Of a stretch of DNA of 64,000 nucleotides, positions 45,924 through 56,634 are shown piece by piece; the first letter of the stretch is position 1; each line of letters starts with the position of its first letter. Position numbers and translations under genes: made by a program. This stretch comes from Escarpia spicata (Eukaryota > Annelida > Polychaeta > Sabellida > Siboglinidae). The stretch lies in contig OZ023205.1 of NCBI GenBank assembly GCA_963995525.1, positions 45,772,704 to 45,836,703 of the forward strand. Direction: 5' to 3'. The notes beneath the pieces were generated by a model. That model searched no databases. It saw only the letters and a list, made by a program, of their open reading frames with translations, and was not told the DNA's origin.

Positions 45924-47212
45924 CTATAAGATAATATATAGTATTATATAACCAAAGATGTCTTCTGGGCAATGAGCTCACCAATAACTTCACTAGTTCC
46001 TTTGGCACTCAGGTCATTTCCATCCAAGCTATAAGATAATAGATAGTATTATATAACCAAACATGTCTTCTGGGCAATGAGCTCACCAATAACTTCACTA
46101 GTTCCTTTGGCACTCAGGTCATTTCCATCCAAACTGTAAGATAATATATAGTATTATATAATCAAAGATGTCTTCTGGGCAATGAGCTCACCGATAACTT
46201 CTCTAGTTCCTTTGGCACTCAGGTCATTTCCATCCAAACTGTAAGATAATATATAGTATTATATAACCAAAGATGTCTTCTGGGCAATGAGCTCACCAAT
46301 AACTTCACTAGTTCCTTTGGCACTCAGGTCATTTCCATCCAAGCTATAAGATAACATATAGTATTATATAATCAAAGATGTCTTCTGGGCAATGAGCTCA
46401 CCGATAACTTCACTAGTTCCTTTGGCACTCAGGTCATTTCCATCCAAGCTGTAAGATAACATATAGTATTATATAATCAAAGATGTCTTCTGGGCAATGA
46501 GCTCACCAATAACTTCACTAGTTCCTTTGGCACTCAGGTCATTTCCATCCAAGCTGTAAGATGACATATAGTATTATATAATCAAAGATGTCTTCTGGGC
46601 AATGAGCTCACCAATAACTTCACTAGTTCCTTTGGCACTCAGGCCATTTCCATCCAAGCTATAAGATAATATATAGTATTATATAATCAAAGATGTCTTC
46701 TGGGCAATGAGCTCACCGATAACTTCACTAGTTCCTTTGGCACTCAGGTCATTTCCATCCAAGCTGTAAGATAACATATAGTATTATATAATCAAAGATG
46801 TCTTCTGGGCAATGAGCTCACCAATAACTTCACTAGTTCCTTTGGCACTCAGGTCATTTCCATCCAAGCTGTAAGATGACATATAGTATTATATAATCAA
46901 AGATGTCTTCTGGGCAATGAGCTCACCAATAACTTCACTAGTTCCTTTGGCACTCAGGTCATTTCCATCCAAGCTGTAAGATAATATATAGTATTATATA
47001 ACCAAAGATGTCTTCTGGGCAATGAGCTCACCAATAACTTCACTAGTTCCTTTGGCACTCAGGTCATTTCCATCCAAGCTGTAAGATAATATATAGTATT
47101 ATATAATCAAATATGTCTTCTGGGCAATGAGCTCACCAATAACTTCACTAGTTCCTTTGGCACTCAGGTCATTTCCATCCAAGCTATAAGATAATATATA
47201 GTACAAGGGTGT
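45838..47212 (-). repeat. 105-bp tandem array of 13 units, each a copy of an LRR exon with its acceptor
   Basis: The unit boundary CAAAGATGTCTTCTGGGCAA or a close variant recurs every 105 bp from 45,848 to 47,108. Each unit has, on the minus strand, a TATATTATCTTACAG- or TATAG-type acceptor and the first 76 nt of LRR exon 7. In the 12 upstream units that sequence runs on as TTG-GTT-ATA-TAA or TTG-ATT-ATA-TAA, an in-frame stop, with no GTAAGT. Eight acceptors read CAG and five TAG; the functional one is TAG. Units are nearly identical. A 315-bp three-unit block is itself duplicated (46,373-46,687 and 46,688-47,002). Confidence 0.95.
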
Positions 47213-47429
47213 ATTATATAATCAAAATTGCAATGTACCATAATTGTTACTAAAATAATTATAATGTGAAAGAATAATGGTGACATGTAATGTGACACAA
47301 TCCTTTCCTTGCAAAGTTTAAATAAAAACATGAAATATGTGTATCATAATGGCATAATAGCAGAAAATATGATTGAAAAACGTTTTACAAGGTTTTACAA
47401 TTAATATGAAATATGCAACTAAGACTCAC
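47213..47429. other. Short intron between LRR exon 6 and the array
   Basis: Unique AT-rich sequence. With an insertion reading GTACAAGGGT at 47,201-47,210, it marks the transcript-upstream edge of the array. Confidence 0.6.
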
Positions 47430-47513
47430 ACAAGAACTTCCACCTTCGGGGAGTGTGTAAGGGCAGAGGTCACAGTTTCCATTTCATCAGCTCCAATGTC
47501 ACATCCTTCCAAA
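47430..47513 (-). CDS. NLR gene, LRR exon 6 (84-nt type)
   Basis: The exon is 84 nt, phase 2 at both ends, with acceptor TATTGTAG and donor GTGAGT after the partial codon GT. The encoded LRR is LEGCDIGADEMETVTSAL then THSPKVEVL. CDIGADEM is shared exactly with the 56,107 exon, so the two are duplicates. Its donor must reach past 12 decoy acceptors to join exon 7 at 45,923, about 1.5 kb away. Confidence 0.88.
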
Positions 47514-47982
47514 CTACAATACATGACAAAGTTTTGATACTGGAAGAAAAGTATAATAACTATTGTTTCATTCCCTTCAAGTATGATGGTATTGATTACC
47601 AGGTAAATACAGAATTTGTCCAGTAATACAAACAAAACCCACTTCAGACAGTCTAAGTAGATAAATCAGTGCTGATATTTTAAACAGCTTATAATCGCTT
47701 ATAATGAGAAACACATCTGTCTGAGAGAACATTGTAAATTATATCTTATTTCATGCCATTACAAATGATATGGTGATTTTTGCCAAATCGTAATTTCTAC
47801 CCAATCCTGAAGACTTGGTGATATATTTACAGTAATGATGTAATGATTTCATTAAATTGATGCAGTATGTTCCTAGGTTTTCATTTATTAATTAACATAA
47901 TGTTCTTAAGACCATGATAACTACATTGAAGGCATAATGCCCACCAAATTGTGTTTAGTAAGCCACTAACAATGTTCGCAAT
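47514..47982. other. NLR intron, gene-free
   Basis: AT-rich; no feature is seen before the CR1-like copy. Confidence 0.4.
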
Positions 47983-49560
47983 TTGGTAGCTAAGAAAATT
48001 AGGGCTATGATGATAATAAATCACCTGGAGTGGATGGGATTCCGCCCAAACTACTATTGGAAATTGTAGAACAAATTACCGTACCACTTGCAACAGTTTT
48101 CAACTTGTCATTAGAAGAGGGAGTTGTTCCATTAGAATGGAAAGAAGCAAACACTATACCGTTATTTAAAAAAGGTTCCACAAACAAACCAGAGAACTAA
48201 GGACCAGTGAGTTTAACTTCAGTGATTTACAAATTATTAGAAAGACTAATTAAAGATCACATGGTGGATTTTCTTGTTAAACATAATTTGTTAAACCCAT
48301 CTCAACATGGGTTTCTAAAAGCGAGGTCATGCCTAACAAATATGTTTTTTTTTAAAGATATCACTAAGTGGGTAGACGATGGATCACCAGTAAATATCAT
48401 CTACTTAGATTTTCAGAAAGCTTTTGACAAAGTGCCACATCAAAGGTTACTGCTTAAACTAAAGGCCCATAGCATAGGAAATGGTTTAAGTAATTGGATA
48501 GAAAATTGGCTAATTGACAGAAGACAACGGGTAGTAGTTGATGGGGAGGCTTCAAACTGGAAATCAGTTTTGTGTGGGGTTCCACAGGGATTAGTCCTGG
48601 GACCTATATTATTCTTAATATACATCAACGATTTGGACAACGATATAACAAGCAAGGTCTTGACATTTGTGGATGATAAAAAAAATGTTAGAAGGATTAA
48701 ACGTGATGGAGATAGACAACATTTACAAGATGAGCTTGACAGGTTGATAAAATGGTCTGAAAAATGGCAAATGTTGTTCAGTTTTGGAAAATGTAAATGC
48801 CTCCACACAGGACATGGGAACGAAGATGTACAATATACAATGGGAGGTTCTGTACTAAGTACTACTGTAAAACAAAAGGACTTGTGGTTAACCATTAGTG
48901 CTGTTATGAAGGTTTCAGAGCAGTGCGGTATTGCCACTTCAAAGAGAAATCAAATCCTTGGATTAATTAGGTGAAACATAACATATAAGGAAAAGAGCTA
49001 ATAATACCGCTGTACAAAACAACAGTTAGGCCTCATTTAGAATATTGTATTCAAGCATGGAGGCCATATCGCAGGAAGGACGTAGATATGCTAGAAAGAG
49101 TACCAAGGAGAGCAACTAAATTGATACCAAAACTGAGAGATCTTAGTTATGAAATACACCTAAAAGAATGTGGTTTAACAACACTAGAGACCAGGAGATT
49201 GAGTGGAGATCAGACAGAAGTGTTTAAAATATTGAATGGTTATGAAAATATTGATAGAAATATTTGCTTTTCAGTTAAGAAAGATAGAAGGACCAGAGGT
49301 CATGAAGTTACATTAGTAAAGGAGCAGTGTAGATTAGGTATAAGAAAGTTCTAATTTTCACAAAGGACTGTAAATTAATGGAACAGATTATCTCCTGATT
49401 GTGTTGGTGCTAGTAGCGTGAATATGTTTAAAAATAAAATCAACACATACCTTAAAAGGGTGGGATACACGTAGATAAAAAGAATTGGACTCTCGATAAG
49501 CCAAAGGGCTTCCTTGTCCATCTGCTATCTAGTTAATTTTCTGGATGGCAATCTTGTTAA
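47983..49560 (+). mobile_element. CR1-like retrotransposon, 5'-truncated second copy
   Basis: Homology with the element at 1,190-5,312 starts abruptly at GGTAGCTAAGAAAATTAGGG (47,983) and extends beyond it. It includes SPGVDGIPPK (with a one-base shift near 48,010), FQKAFDKVPHQRLL, CGVPQGLVLGPILF, and the catalytic box changed from FADDTK to FVDDKK. A shift near 48,975 leads to YKTTVRPHLEYCIQAW, TTLETRRLSG and the final SSVNMFKNKIN. The 3' end is near 49,560. A normal 5'-truncated insertion, in reverse orientation to the host gene. Confidence 0.87.
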
Positions 49561-49839
49561 ATCATGTTAAATTTGGAAGCTATGACCCAGGAGCATATCA
49601 AAATAGTAAACAAAAAAAGCAGTTTCACAAAAAGCTTTATTAGCAATAATGCCAAGGCGGGCTGAGTTAACACTGAATAATTCTGGGCAGAGGAACAGAT
49701 TGCTTCCCTTTTACCCTTCCACTGAAAGCCATATTTTCAAAAAAAGATTTAAACAAATGTACATAGGAATTTGCATCAGTATCAATATATTTTAGAAGCA
49801 ATAATATGAACCGATAGTGCAGTTCAATGAACGATGCAC

Positions 49840-50630
49840 CATATAAAACTTAAAGGTCAGTGGAACAGTTTCTTTTTAATAATTAATCATACTAATGCTA
49901 GTGAAACCAATGTATATTAATATTTATTTTAAATGTATGCAATTCTTTTACCCTAAAAGGTTTCCTTTCTAGTATTTATACACGCACATTCTTGGAATAG
50001 TTTCAAACTATGACCCCTTCTTCCTTCCTTTATTTCACTGTCTTAATATAGCGTTAGAATGTTAGAACATACATTAATATCATACTTTCCTTTTTAGCAG
50101 TATAAAAAATATATATATATATATATATCTCTCTCTATCATATCTCCATGTGTTTTGCTATAGGTTAATGTAGGAAGTTTCAACCTCTCTAGTCTCTCCT
50201 GGTAAGGAATATCCTTAATTCTGGGAAGTTGCTTAGTAGCACATCTCTGAACATTATATATTGGATCCTTCCATTTTTGTTTATAAGGGGATCATAGGGT
50301 TACTTATAATATAAAAGAGTCTGAACTAGAGCTAGTGGAATAATACTTTTTTTATTTAGGGTTGTGAAAGACCTTCTAATAATTGCCATGATACTGTTTT
50401 CTTTGTGATTTTTTATTTATGTTTATTGCATTCTAGCTTTGAGCCAATAATAACACCAATGTCTTTTCCTCTTCTATGATTCCTATTTCATGGACCGTAT
50501 CATCTATTTTCAAATTGTAAGTGTAGCCATGTTCACGTGTTTTCCCTAAATGCATCTATTTGCAATTGTCTGGGTGAAATCTTAATAACTCATTGATTAG
50601 ACCATAATATAAGTTTATTTAAATCTTTGG
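49840..50630 (-). pseudogene. CR1-like reverse transcriptase C-terminal remnant
   Basis: The minus strand reads FHPDNCK-MHLGKTREHGYT, IDDTVHEIGIIEEEKDIGVI (50,460-50,600), IIRRSFTTLNKK, VQRCATKQLPRIKDIPYQER and LERLKLPTLTYSKTHGDMIE (50,140-50,270), then KGRKKGS / HSLKLFQECAYINTRKETF near 49,970. This is the end of a CR1-group ORF2 from a subfamily different to the 48-kb copy. A (TA)n run at 50,107-50,128 interrupts it. Confidence 0.7.
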
Positions 50631-50793
50631 CTGTCGATTACTCTGACCTTTAACTTACAAATTGTTTCAATAAATCATCCTTCTGTAGAGAACGCATATT
50701 TACTGGTTTGTCATAGATATTTCATCAGAAAGAGACATTCCACCAAGTGACAATCTTCACACCAGGTCAGTGACATATAGTTGAATTACTTAC

Positions 50794-50880
50794 TACAGTT
50801 CTTCCAAAGATGGCATCTTGGCTAGGCTCTTACCAAGATCGTCACCAGCCCCTCTAGCACTCAGATCATTGCCACTCAAC
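50794..50880 (-). CDS. NLR gene, LRR exon 5 (87-nt type)
   Basis: The exon is 87 nt, phase 2 at both ends. Acceptor TATTTACAG and a perfect GTAAGT donor after the partial codon TA define it. One LRR is encoded: LSGNDLSARGAGDDLGKSL then AKMPSLEEL. GNDLSA-G matches exon 7 at 45,837, so these two 87-nt exons form a subgroup. It follows the 56,107 exon after a 5.2-kb intron holding the 28-bp array and the inverted satellite. Confidence 0.88.
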
Positions 50881-51679
50881 CTGTAAATAACATGTTTTGT
50901 TAATTACAACTAAACAATTCTATAATGGATGTATGCGTAGTGTCCAGAACATAAACAGAACACCATACAATTTACTATAAAAAAACTTTTTAAGCAGACA
51001 CAAACTCACTGTGGCTAACTAGAGCGGGAACACAGAGCTTATATTTATTTAAGAAGGGCCAGTATTTGACCCCATGGACTGGAGGAACCATTCCCCGACA
51101 TAAAAAAAATAAGTTGCTGCAGGATCTGCGGTGGTGGATTGCTCCCTAAATCACCCCTTGAAGTAGGCAAAGAAGTACATTTACTTACGTGAACGACGCC
51201 ATGGCTAAAAACAGTTTAAAAAGTTCCCCTGGTGTTCCACGAGTATGGAATGACCAATAACAGCAACTTTTTGTGGTAGAACCCCCCTGACAGCAACCCC
51301 CAAAGATTGATCAATGTATTTATTCACGCAAACACCTAGCGGATTCCGTAGTTCAGTTGATGGCGCAAGTCGATACATAGCATAGTGAATCAGAGGGGTA
51401 TAATTATAAGCAGGAGCTCAGTTCAAATCTGCCTCCATTGGTCGGCATTGGTCATCAGGGTTTTACATGTGGTGTTGCTTTAGCAGAAGTTTCTATTCAT
51501 ATTTGAGAATTTGTATATAAAGTATTGGTTTATGGTGTGAGTTTTATAAATTAGTCTCCCACCCTCCTCCCTGTGCCACACTTGATGCATAATGTCATGC
51601 AGGGTAGCTTTGTTGACGCTTTTCCCTGTTACAGATAAGTACACGAGGTTTTACCCAGGCTTTTTCCTCTTACTGTGAA
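50881..51679. other. NLR intron, gene-free
   Basis: No coding or repeat is recognised. Phrases such as CCCCTGACAGCAACCCCCAAAG give a somewhat GC-richer patch near 51,280. Confidence 0.4.
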
Positions 51680-52002
51680 TCAGTAGTGTACTCAGGGTTT
51701 TTAGTGCGGTAAATAAAGTAGGTGTGTAGTGGTCCAGGAGGGGGGAGTGAGGCTTAGGATAAGGCGAAGTGACCCCCACCGATACGGTGTCAATTGTAAA
51801 TATGGTGTAATGATCTAGTTAGTGGTGGTTGGTTATACTGCTAGGATGTGTAGGTATTGGTTAGCAGTACCATTGGGGCCAGCATGCTTGCTGTGAACAT
51901 GTATTGATGTATATGTGCTCGTGTTATAGCCCATGTGAAACAATCAATTTAATGTCATTAAGTTGGTCTATTCCAATCTACACTTGACTTGCATTGCTGC
52001 TT
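51680..52002. repeat. Dispersed repeat, copy 1 (also at 58,025-58,400)
   Basis: TCAGTAGNGTACYCAGGGTTTTTAG, GTAAATNAAGTAGGTGTGTA, AATTGTAAATATRRTGTARTGAT and AATGTCATTAAGTTGGTCT occur in the same order at both sites. Each copy carries a different tandem array: a 28-bp minisatellite here, (CGTG)n in the other. The element class is unknown; no coding. Confidence 0.75.
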
Positions 52003-52315
52003 TACATAGGAGGGTGTATGTGACAGTGGGCGCATAGGAGGGTGTATGTGACAGTGGGCGCATAGGAGGGTGTATGTGACAGTGGGCGCATAGGAGGGTG
52101 TATGTGACAGTGGGCGCATAGGAGGGTGTATGTGACAGTGGGCGCATAGGAGGGTGTATGTGACAGTGGGCGCATAGGAGGGTGTATGTGACAGTGGGCG
52201 CATAGGAGGGTGTATGTGACAGTGGGCGCATAGGCGGGTGTATGTGACAGTGGGCCCATAGGCGGGTGTATGTGACAGTGGGCCCATAGGCGGGTGTATG
52301 TGACAGTGGGCGTAT
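52003..52315. repeat. 28-bp minisatellite, about 11 copies
   Basis: The unit is GCATAGGAGGGTGTATGTGA followed by CAGTGGGC, with period 28 (52,031 to 52,059). Eight units read GGAGGG; the last three read GGCGGG, two of them preceded by GGGCCC. The polarity of variants implies growth from one end. Minus-strand His/Thr/Pro-rich frames across it are artefacts. Confidence 0.97.
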
Positions 52316-52960
52316 ACTGTATGTCATGTCGCTGTAGTCCAGAAAATATATGATTTTACCTCAAACTCAACTATGGTTCTAAGTGAGGTAGATTCATGAT
52401 TTACAGTTTGATTCCTGTTTTTTACAGAATCCAATAAGTATAATATATATATGTCATTTGAATATTCTGTGAAGGTCAATAGTGCAAAGTCAAGGTCATT
52501 CAATGCTACATGATGCTACAAAAACTGATTTAGCATTTTCAAATATTCATTGTATCTTTGACAACATGTCTGCAACATATTATGTGGTACTTAAACGCCG
52601 ATGAAACCAATTATTTCTTTACCTTAAGAACTACGTCATATAAAGCGGTTATTTGTGTCGAAATGTAGGTTTCTTTGGGGTAGTGATTTCAAATAGTTTA
52701 TGTCTGATATTGTCTGACATTCATATCCACCATTTGTAAAAAATGGTGCAACCGTTAAAACGAATGTTTTTTCAAATGTTAAGACGTACGTGCATCACAT
52801 AAAGCTGTAATTATTGTACCGAATGTAGTTATCAAAGGTAATTATTTCACATTATTAACTTTTGACCTCGTCCGGTATCCACGGTCAACATTTTTTAAAG
52901 ATGATAACTGTCAACAAATGTAGGTTTATATTTAGAAAAGGCGTCTAATGCCCACTTTCA
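52316..52960. other. NLR intron, gene-free
   Basis: Diverged inverted phrases link this to 54,280-54,490 (for example AGTGAGGTAGATTCATGATT near 52,382 against AATCATGAATCTACTTCACT near 54,451, and CATTCAATGCTA near 52,497 against AGCATTGAATGACC near 54,342), so it is the edge of a larger decayed inverted element. Confidence 0.5.
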
Positions 52961-53720
52961 TGGTGCTTCACATTTCCTGCCACATTATTACATTTCAGTG
53001 TAGCACAATTCCACCTTTCTGCATGTAGGTGTTCGGCTCACAGCCTTTCAGACAGCCACACTTCAGCAGTTCCCGACAAGCTTGCAGGGCTTTCGAGGCT
53101 TACGGTAATGTTGTCCACAAGGGTGTCCACTTCTCCTTGAGATGTCCATCCCCATCCCATCTTTCCGGAGACAGGATGTCTGACACTGAAGAGAGTAGGT
53201 TTGTTGTCCCCCAACTGTACCGTCCCTGGTGATCAGTGTATTGAAGCAATACGTCACGTATCGGTGGAATGTGATTGATTTGTCTTCCTTTCTGTGTGAA
53301 CAGTTGCCTTCTAGTTGCCTTCTAGTTACACTCACAATTCGCTTGGCAAAATAGTGAACCTCTCAATGGTTGACATTACAGCCTTCATATCCTGAAGTGA
53401 TGGTGCATCTGACATGGTACAGAATGCATCAGTGCCTTCCAGGTAGGCATTCCAAGTTCCACTTAAACTTACTTAAACAAGCTGACATTGTTGTTAGGTG
53501 CTCTTTGACAACCCTCTCGTGGCAAACATCTCGGGTGTCTATAATCAGCATATATTTTCCTTGTTCACAAAACAGATTGCCTCATTCTTGAAATGTAGTG
53601 GTCATAGAGATAACATCCTAGAAAAGTTTGTTTGGATGCATATAGACTGTTCGTGGTAACCATGTACCTCATCGTCTTTAGTTGACTCTGAAGAAAATTC
53701 AAATTCCAAGATGAGCCGTG
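52961..53720 (-). pseudogene. C-terminal remnant of an unclassified mobile ORF family
   Basis: Shifting minus-strand frames give YLEGTDAFCTMSDAPSLQDM, STIERFTILPSE-like, TRRQLFTQKGRQINHIPPT-like, TDHQGRYSWGTTNLL and CRELLKCGCLKGCEPN. This order, ending in a Cys-rich tail after a W-G motif, resembles the C-terminus of the same repetitive protein family suspected at 44,100. It is flanked by the inverted phrases noted at 52,380 and 54,450, which may be the ends of the element. Confidence 0.4.
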
Positions 53721-54544
53721 CTATCTCTGGACTGGTTATCATCAAGTGTTACCCCAAAATACTTATATTTTGACACAACAAAACAGCTGTATATGACGTA
53801 GTTCTTAAGGTAAATAATAATTGGCTTTAACGGCCACTATTTTGTAAAAATGGCAGATATGAATGTCAATAAAGATCCAATGCAAAATATTTTAATAAAT
53901 TGAAATCACTGTCCTCACACCTTTATTTAGTCACTTTATTATGTTATCCATGTGGCGTAGTTCATAAGATATGAGGATAACTTGTTTTGGCGGCCATTTT
54001 TTAAAATGGCCACCAATGGCGACCAGGGCAAATTCAGAGATGATCCAGGGTCTAAGTATTCTTGTTCTGATAACTTCTAACTATGTGCCAAGTTTCATGC
54101 TTTTATCAAAAAGTGCATGAATCGTCAAATAATGCAGTTATCTGCCATACTAAATAGGCCTAGACGTCTCCTGTGGATAGTGACAGTGGCGTTGGCTTGA
54201 GTCTGTTCACCTCTCATTATATAACGTTTCCGTCCATATGTTTCTTTAAGTACCAAATAATATGTTACAGGTGTGTTGTCATCAAAGATACAATGAATTG
54301 AAAACGTGAAATCAGTATTTCAGTTTTTGCAGCATCATATAGCATTGAATGACCTTGACTTTGCACCAATGACCTTCAAATAATGTTCAAACAAAATTTA
54401 CATTGTATTTTTTTATTCTGTTATGTCAAAAACATATGAATCAAACTTTAAATCATGAATCTACTTCACTTAGAACCACAGTTGTGAGCAATTATATGAT
54501 TTTGGCGGCCATTTTGTTTTTGATGCTTTAGGGATGTTCCTGAT
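53721..54544. other. Decayed mobile-element flank
   Basis: Contains ATGGC/GGCGGCCATTTT-type words (53,851, 53,991, 54,503) and the inverted partners of 52,380-52,560. No coding is seen. Confidence 0.4.
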
Positions 54545-55995
54545 GTCAGATGAGATTTGGACCCGGGTGATATTTGGACCCACGGGTCCAAATATCGTAG
54601 CAAAATATGGACCCGTCCTATGATATTTGGACCTCCTCTTTAAAAAATAGTAATCATTAGAATTATTCCATATGTAGTGTATATGTGTGTGTAATTAATT
54701 ATATATTAAACTTTTTTTAAAGTGGGTAACATTTGGGTACTCACTAATCTCATAGGTGAGGGGTCCATATTTCATTATAACATGTGGGTCCAAATACATA
54801 AAGCTTTTTAAAAGGAGATACAAATGTTGGACATTCATTAATAGGTAGGTAGGACGGTCCATATTTTGCTATAATATTTGTACTTATGGGTCCAAATATG
54901 TTAGTTTTCATCAGGAAGTACACATTTGGGCACTCACTAATCGCATAGGTAGGTAAGGGGGGTCCATATTTTTATACGATATATGGACCCATGGGTCCAA
55001 AGCCAAATACATAAAACTTTTTAAAAGGAGATGTTGGGCACTCATTAATCTCATAGGTAGGTAGGGGGGGTCCATATTTTGCTATGATATTAATCTCTAA
55101 AAGGTAGGTAGGGTGTTCATATTGCACTCTGATATTTGGAACCGTGGGGCCAAATCTAAACATGTTATAGTTTTTAAAAGGAGATACAAATGTTGGGCAC
55201 TCATTGATCTCATAGGTAGGTAGGGGGGTCCATATTTTGCTATGATATTAATCTCTAAAAGGTAGGTAGGGTGTTCATATTGCACTATGATATTTGGACC
55301 CGTGGGGCCAAATCCAAATATATTACATATTTTAAAAGGGATACAAATGTTGTTGAAATATGGACCCCCTACCTATAACATTAGTCAGTGCCCAGATATG
55401 TACATATTTGGATTTGGACCCACGTGTCCAAACATCATAGTGAAATATGGACCCCCCACCTTTGAGATTAGTGAGAGCCCATATTTGAATTTGAACCCAT
55501 GTTTCCAAATATCATAGTGAAATCTGGACCCCCCACCTATGAGAATAGTGAGAGCCCAACATTTGTACCCCCTTTTAAAAAGTTTAATGTATTTGGATTT
55601 GGACACACGGGTCCAAATATCATTGCAAAATATGGGCCCCCTACCAATGAGGTTACTGAGTGCACATTACACTGCCCAACAATTGTATCTCCTTTAAAAA
55701 AATTTTATACACCTTTGAGATTAGTGAGAGCCCATATTTGAATTTGGACTCATGGGTCCAAATATCATAGTGAAATATGGACCCCCACCTACGAGATTAG
55801 TGAGAGTCCAACATTTGTACCCTCTTTTAAAAAGTTTACTGTATTTGGATTTGGATACATGGGTTCAAATATCATTGCAAAATATGTATCCCACCTATTA
55901 GATTAGTGAGTACCCAAATAAGAAATCCTTACATGAAGGGTCCAAGTATCATAAGACTGTCCTGTGAATCCAAATTTCATATGATATTTGGACCC
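54545..55995. repeat. Head-to-head inverted satellite built on a GGACCC palindrome
   Basis: Units of about 110-120 bp contain TTTGGACCCATGGGTCCAAA or a close variant (itself palindromic), CATATTTTGCTATGATATTT, and AGGAGATACAAATGTTGGGC followed by ACTCATTAATCTCATAGGTA. Left of about 55,340 the units run in one orientation (54,815, 55,025, 55,175); right of it they run as reverse complements (55,370, 55,450, 55,530, 55,640, 55,790). The whole is a large imperfect inverted repeat with arms of about 650-750 bp. Short frames here are by-products. Confidence 0.88.
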
Positions 55996-56106
55996 TAGAT
56001 TTACGTTAGAAAAATAAATTTCGGAGAAGGGTTGATTCGAAATCGGGTTAACTCACAAGTCACTGAAACAATGTGATGTGCTAACAGGAACGTTCACAAC
56101 ACTCAC

Positions 56107-56190
56107 GCAAGGAAGTCCATCTTCTGACAGTTCAGAAGTCCGCGAGCCACATGCCGCATTTCATCAGCTCCAATGTCACATTTGTACAAA
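56107..56190 (-). CDS. NLR gene, LRR exon 4 (84-nt type)
   Basis: The exon is 84 nt, phase 2 at both ends, with acceptor TGTTACAG and donor GTGAGT after the partial codon GC. One LRR is encoded: LYKCDIGADEMRHVARGL then LNCQKMDFL. CDIGADEM is identical to the 47,430 exon. It lies only 357 bp downstream of the 56,548 exon, the shortest intron in the visible gene. Confidence 0.88.
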
Positions 56191-56547
56191 CTGTAACACA
56201 TAAAACAGTGTAATGTTAAATTGTTTATGATATGTATTTGTACTAATCCAGCATGGCAGCTCAGTGTTTGAGTATCTGATTCTCTATCAAGAGAATGTCT
56301 TGTTTTAGCTTTGCAAAGTCATTCATTTGTCACTATATAGGTTAATTTGTCATACACTGGTGTCTCTTTAAGTCCTGTTTCTCATTCACAAAGGAAACAT
56401 GGTTCAGCTAGCATTTACATGAGTTTAAATGGTCCATAAAGAAGGTTACCTTAGCATCTCTATAAAACTGTATTTTGTTATAGGCCGTACCATAAAAATG
56501 ATTAGACTTCTAAGAAACTGATAAATGTGGATGCATGAAGAACTTAC

Positions 56548-56634
56548 ATCAGTCTCTTCAAAGCTGTCAAAGAGCCAATGGTGCGGCCAAGAGAAGAGCT
56601 TGCCTCATGGTCACTCAAGTTGATCTGGCGAAAA
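56548..56634 (-). CDS. NLR gene, LRR exon 3 (87-nt type)
   Basis: The exon is 87 nt, phase 2 at both ends, acceptor ATATTTCAG and donor GTAAGT after the partial codon AT. The encoded LRR is FRQINLSDHEASSSLGRTI then GSLTALKRL. It is the first of the alternating series and is closer to the far exons at 34,670 and 10,504 (SD-E-S, LGR) than to its neighbour at 50,794. Confidence 0.87.

Noticed and set aside
45953..47183. Twelve additional functional LRR exons making a giant solenoid
   Set aside because: All twelve lack the last 11 coding bases and a donor, and run into an in-frame TAA if read through.
45838..47212. CRISPR-like array of regular direct repeats
   Set aside because: There are no unique spacers, the unit is a copy of a eukaryotic exon with its splice site, and the context is animal DNA.
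51958..52327. Overlapping His/Thr/Pro-rich frames
   Set aside because: Direct translation of the 28-bp minisatellite in all three frames.
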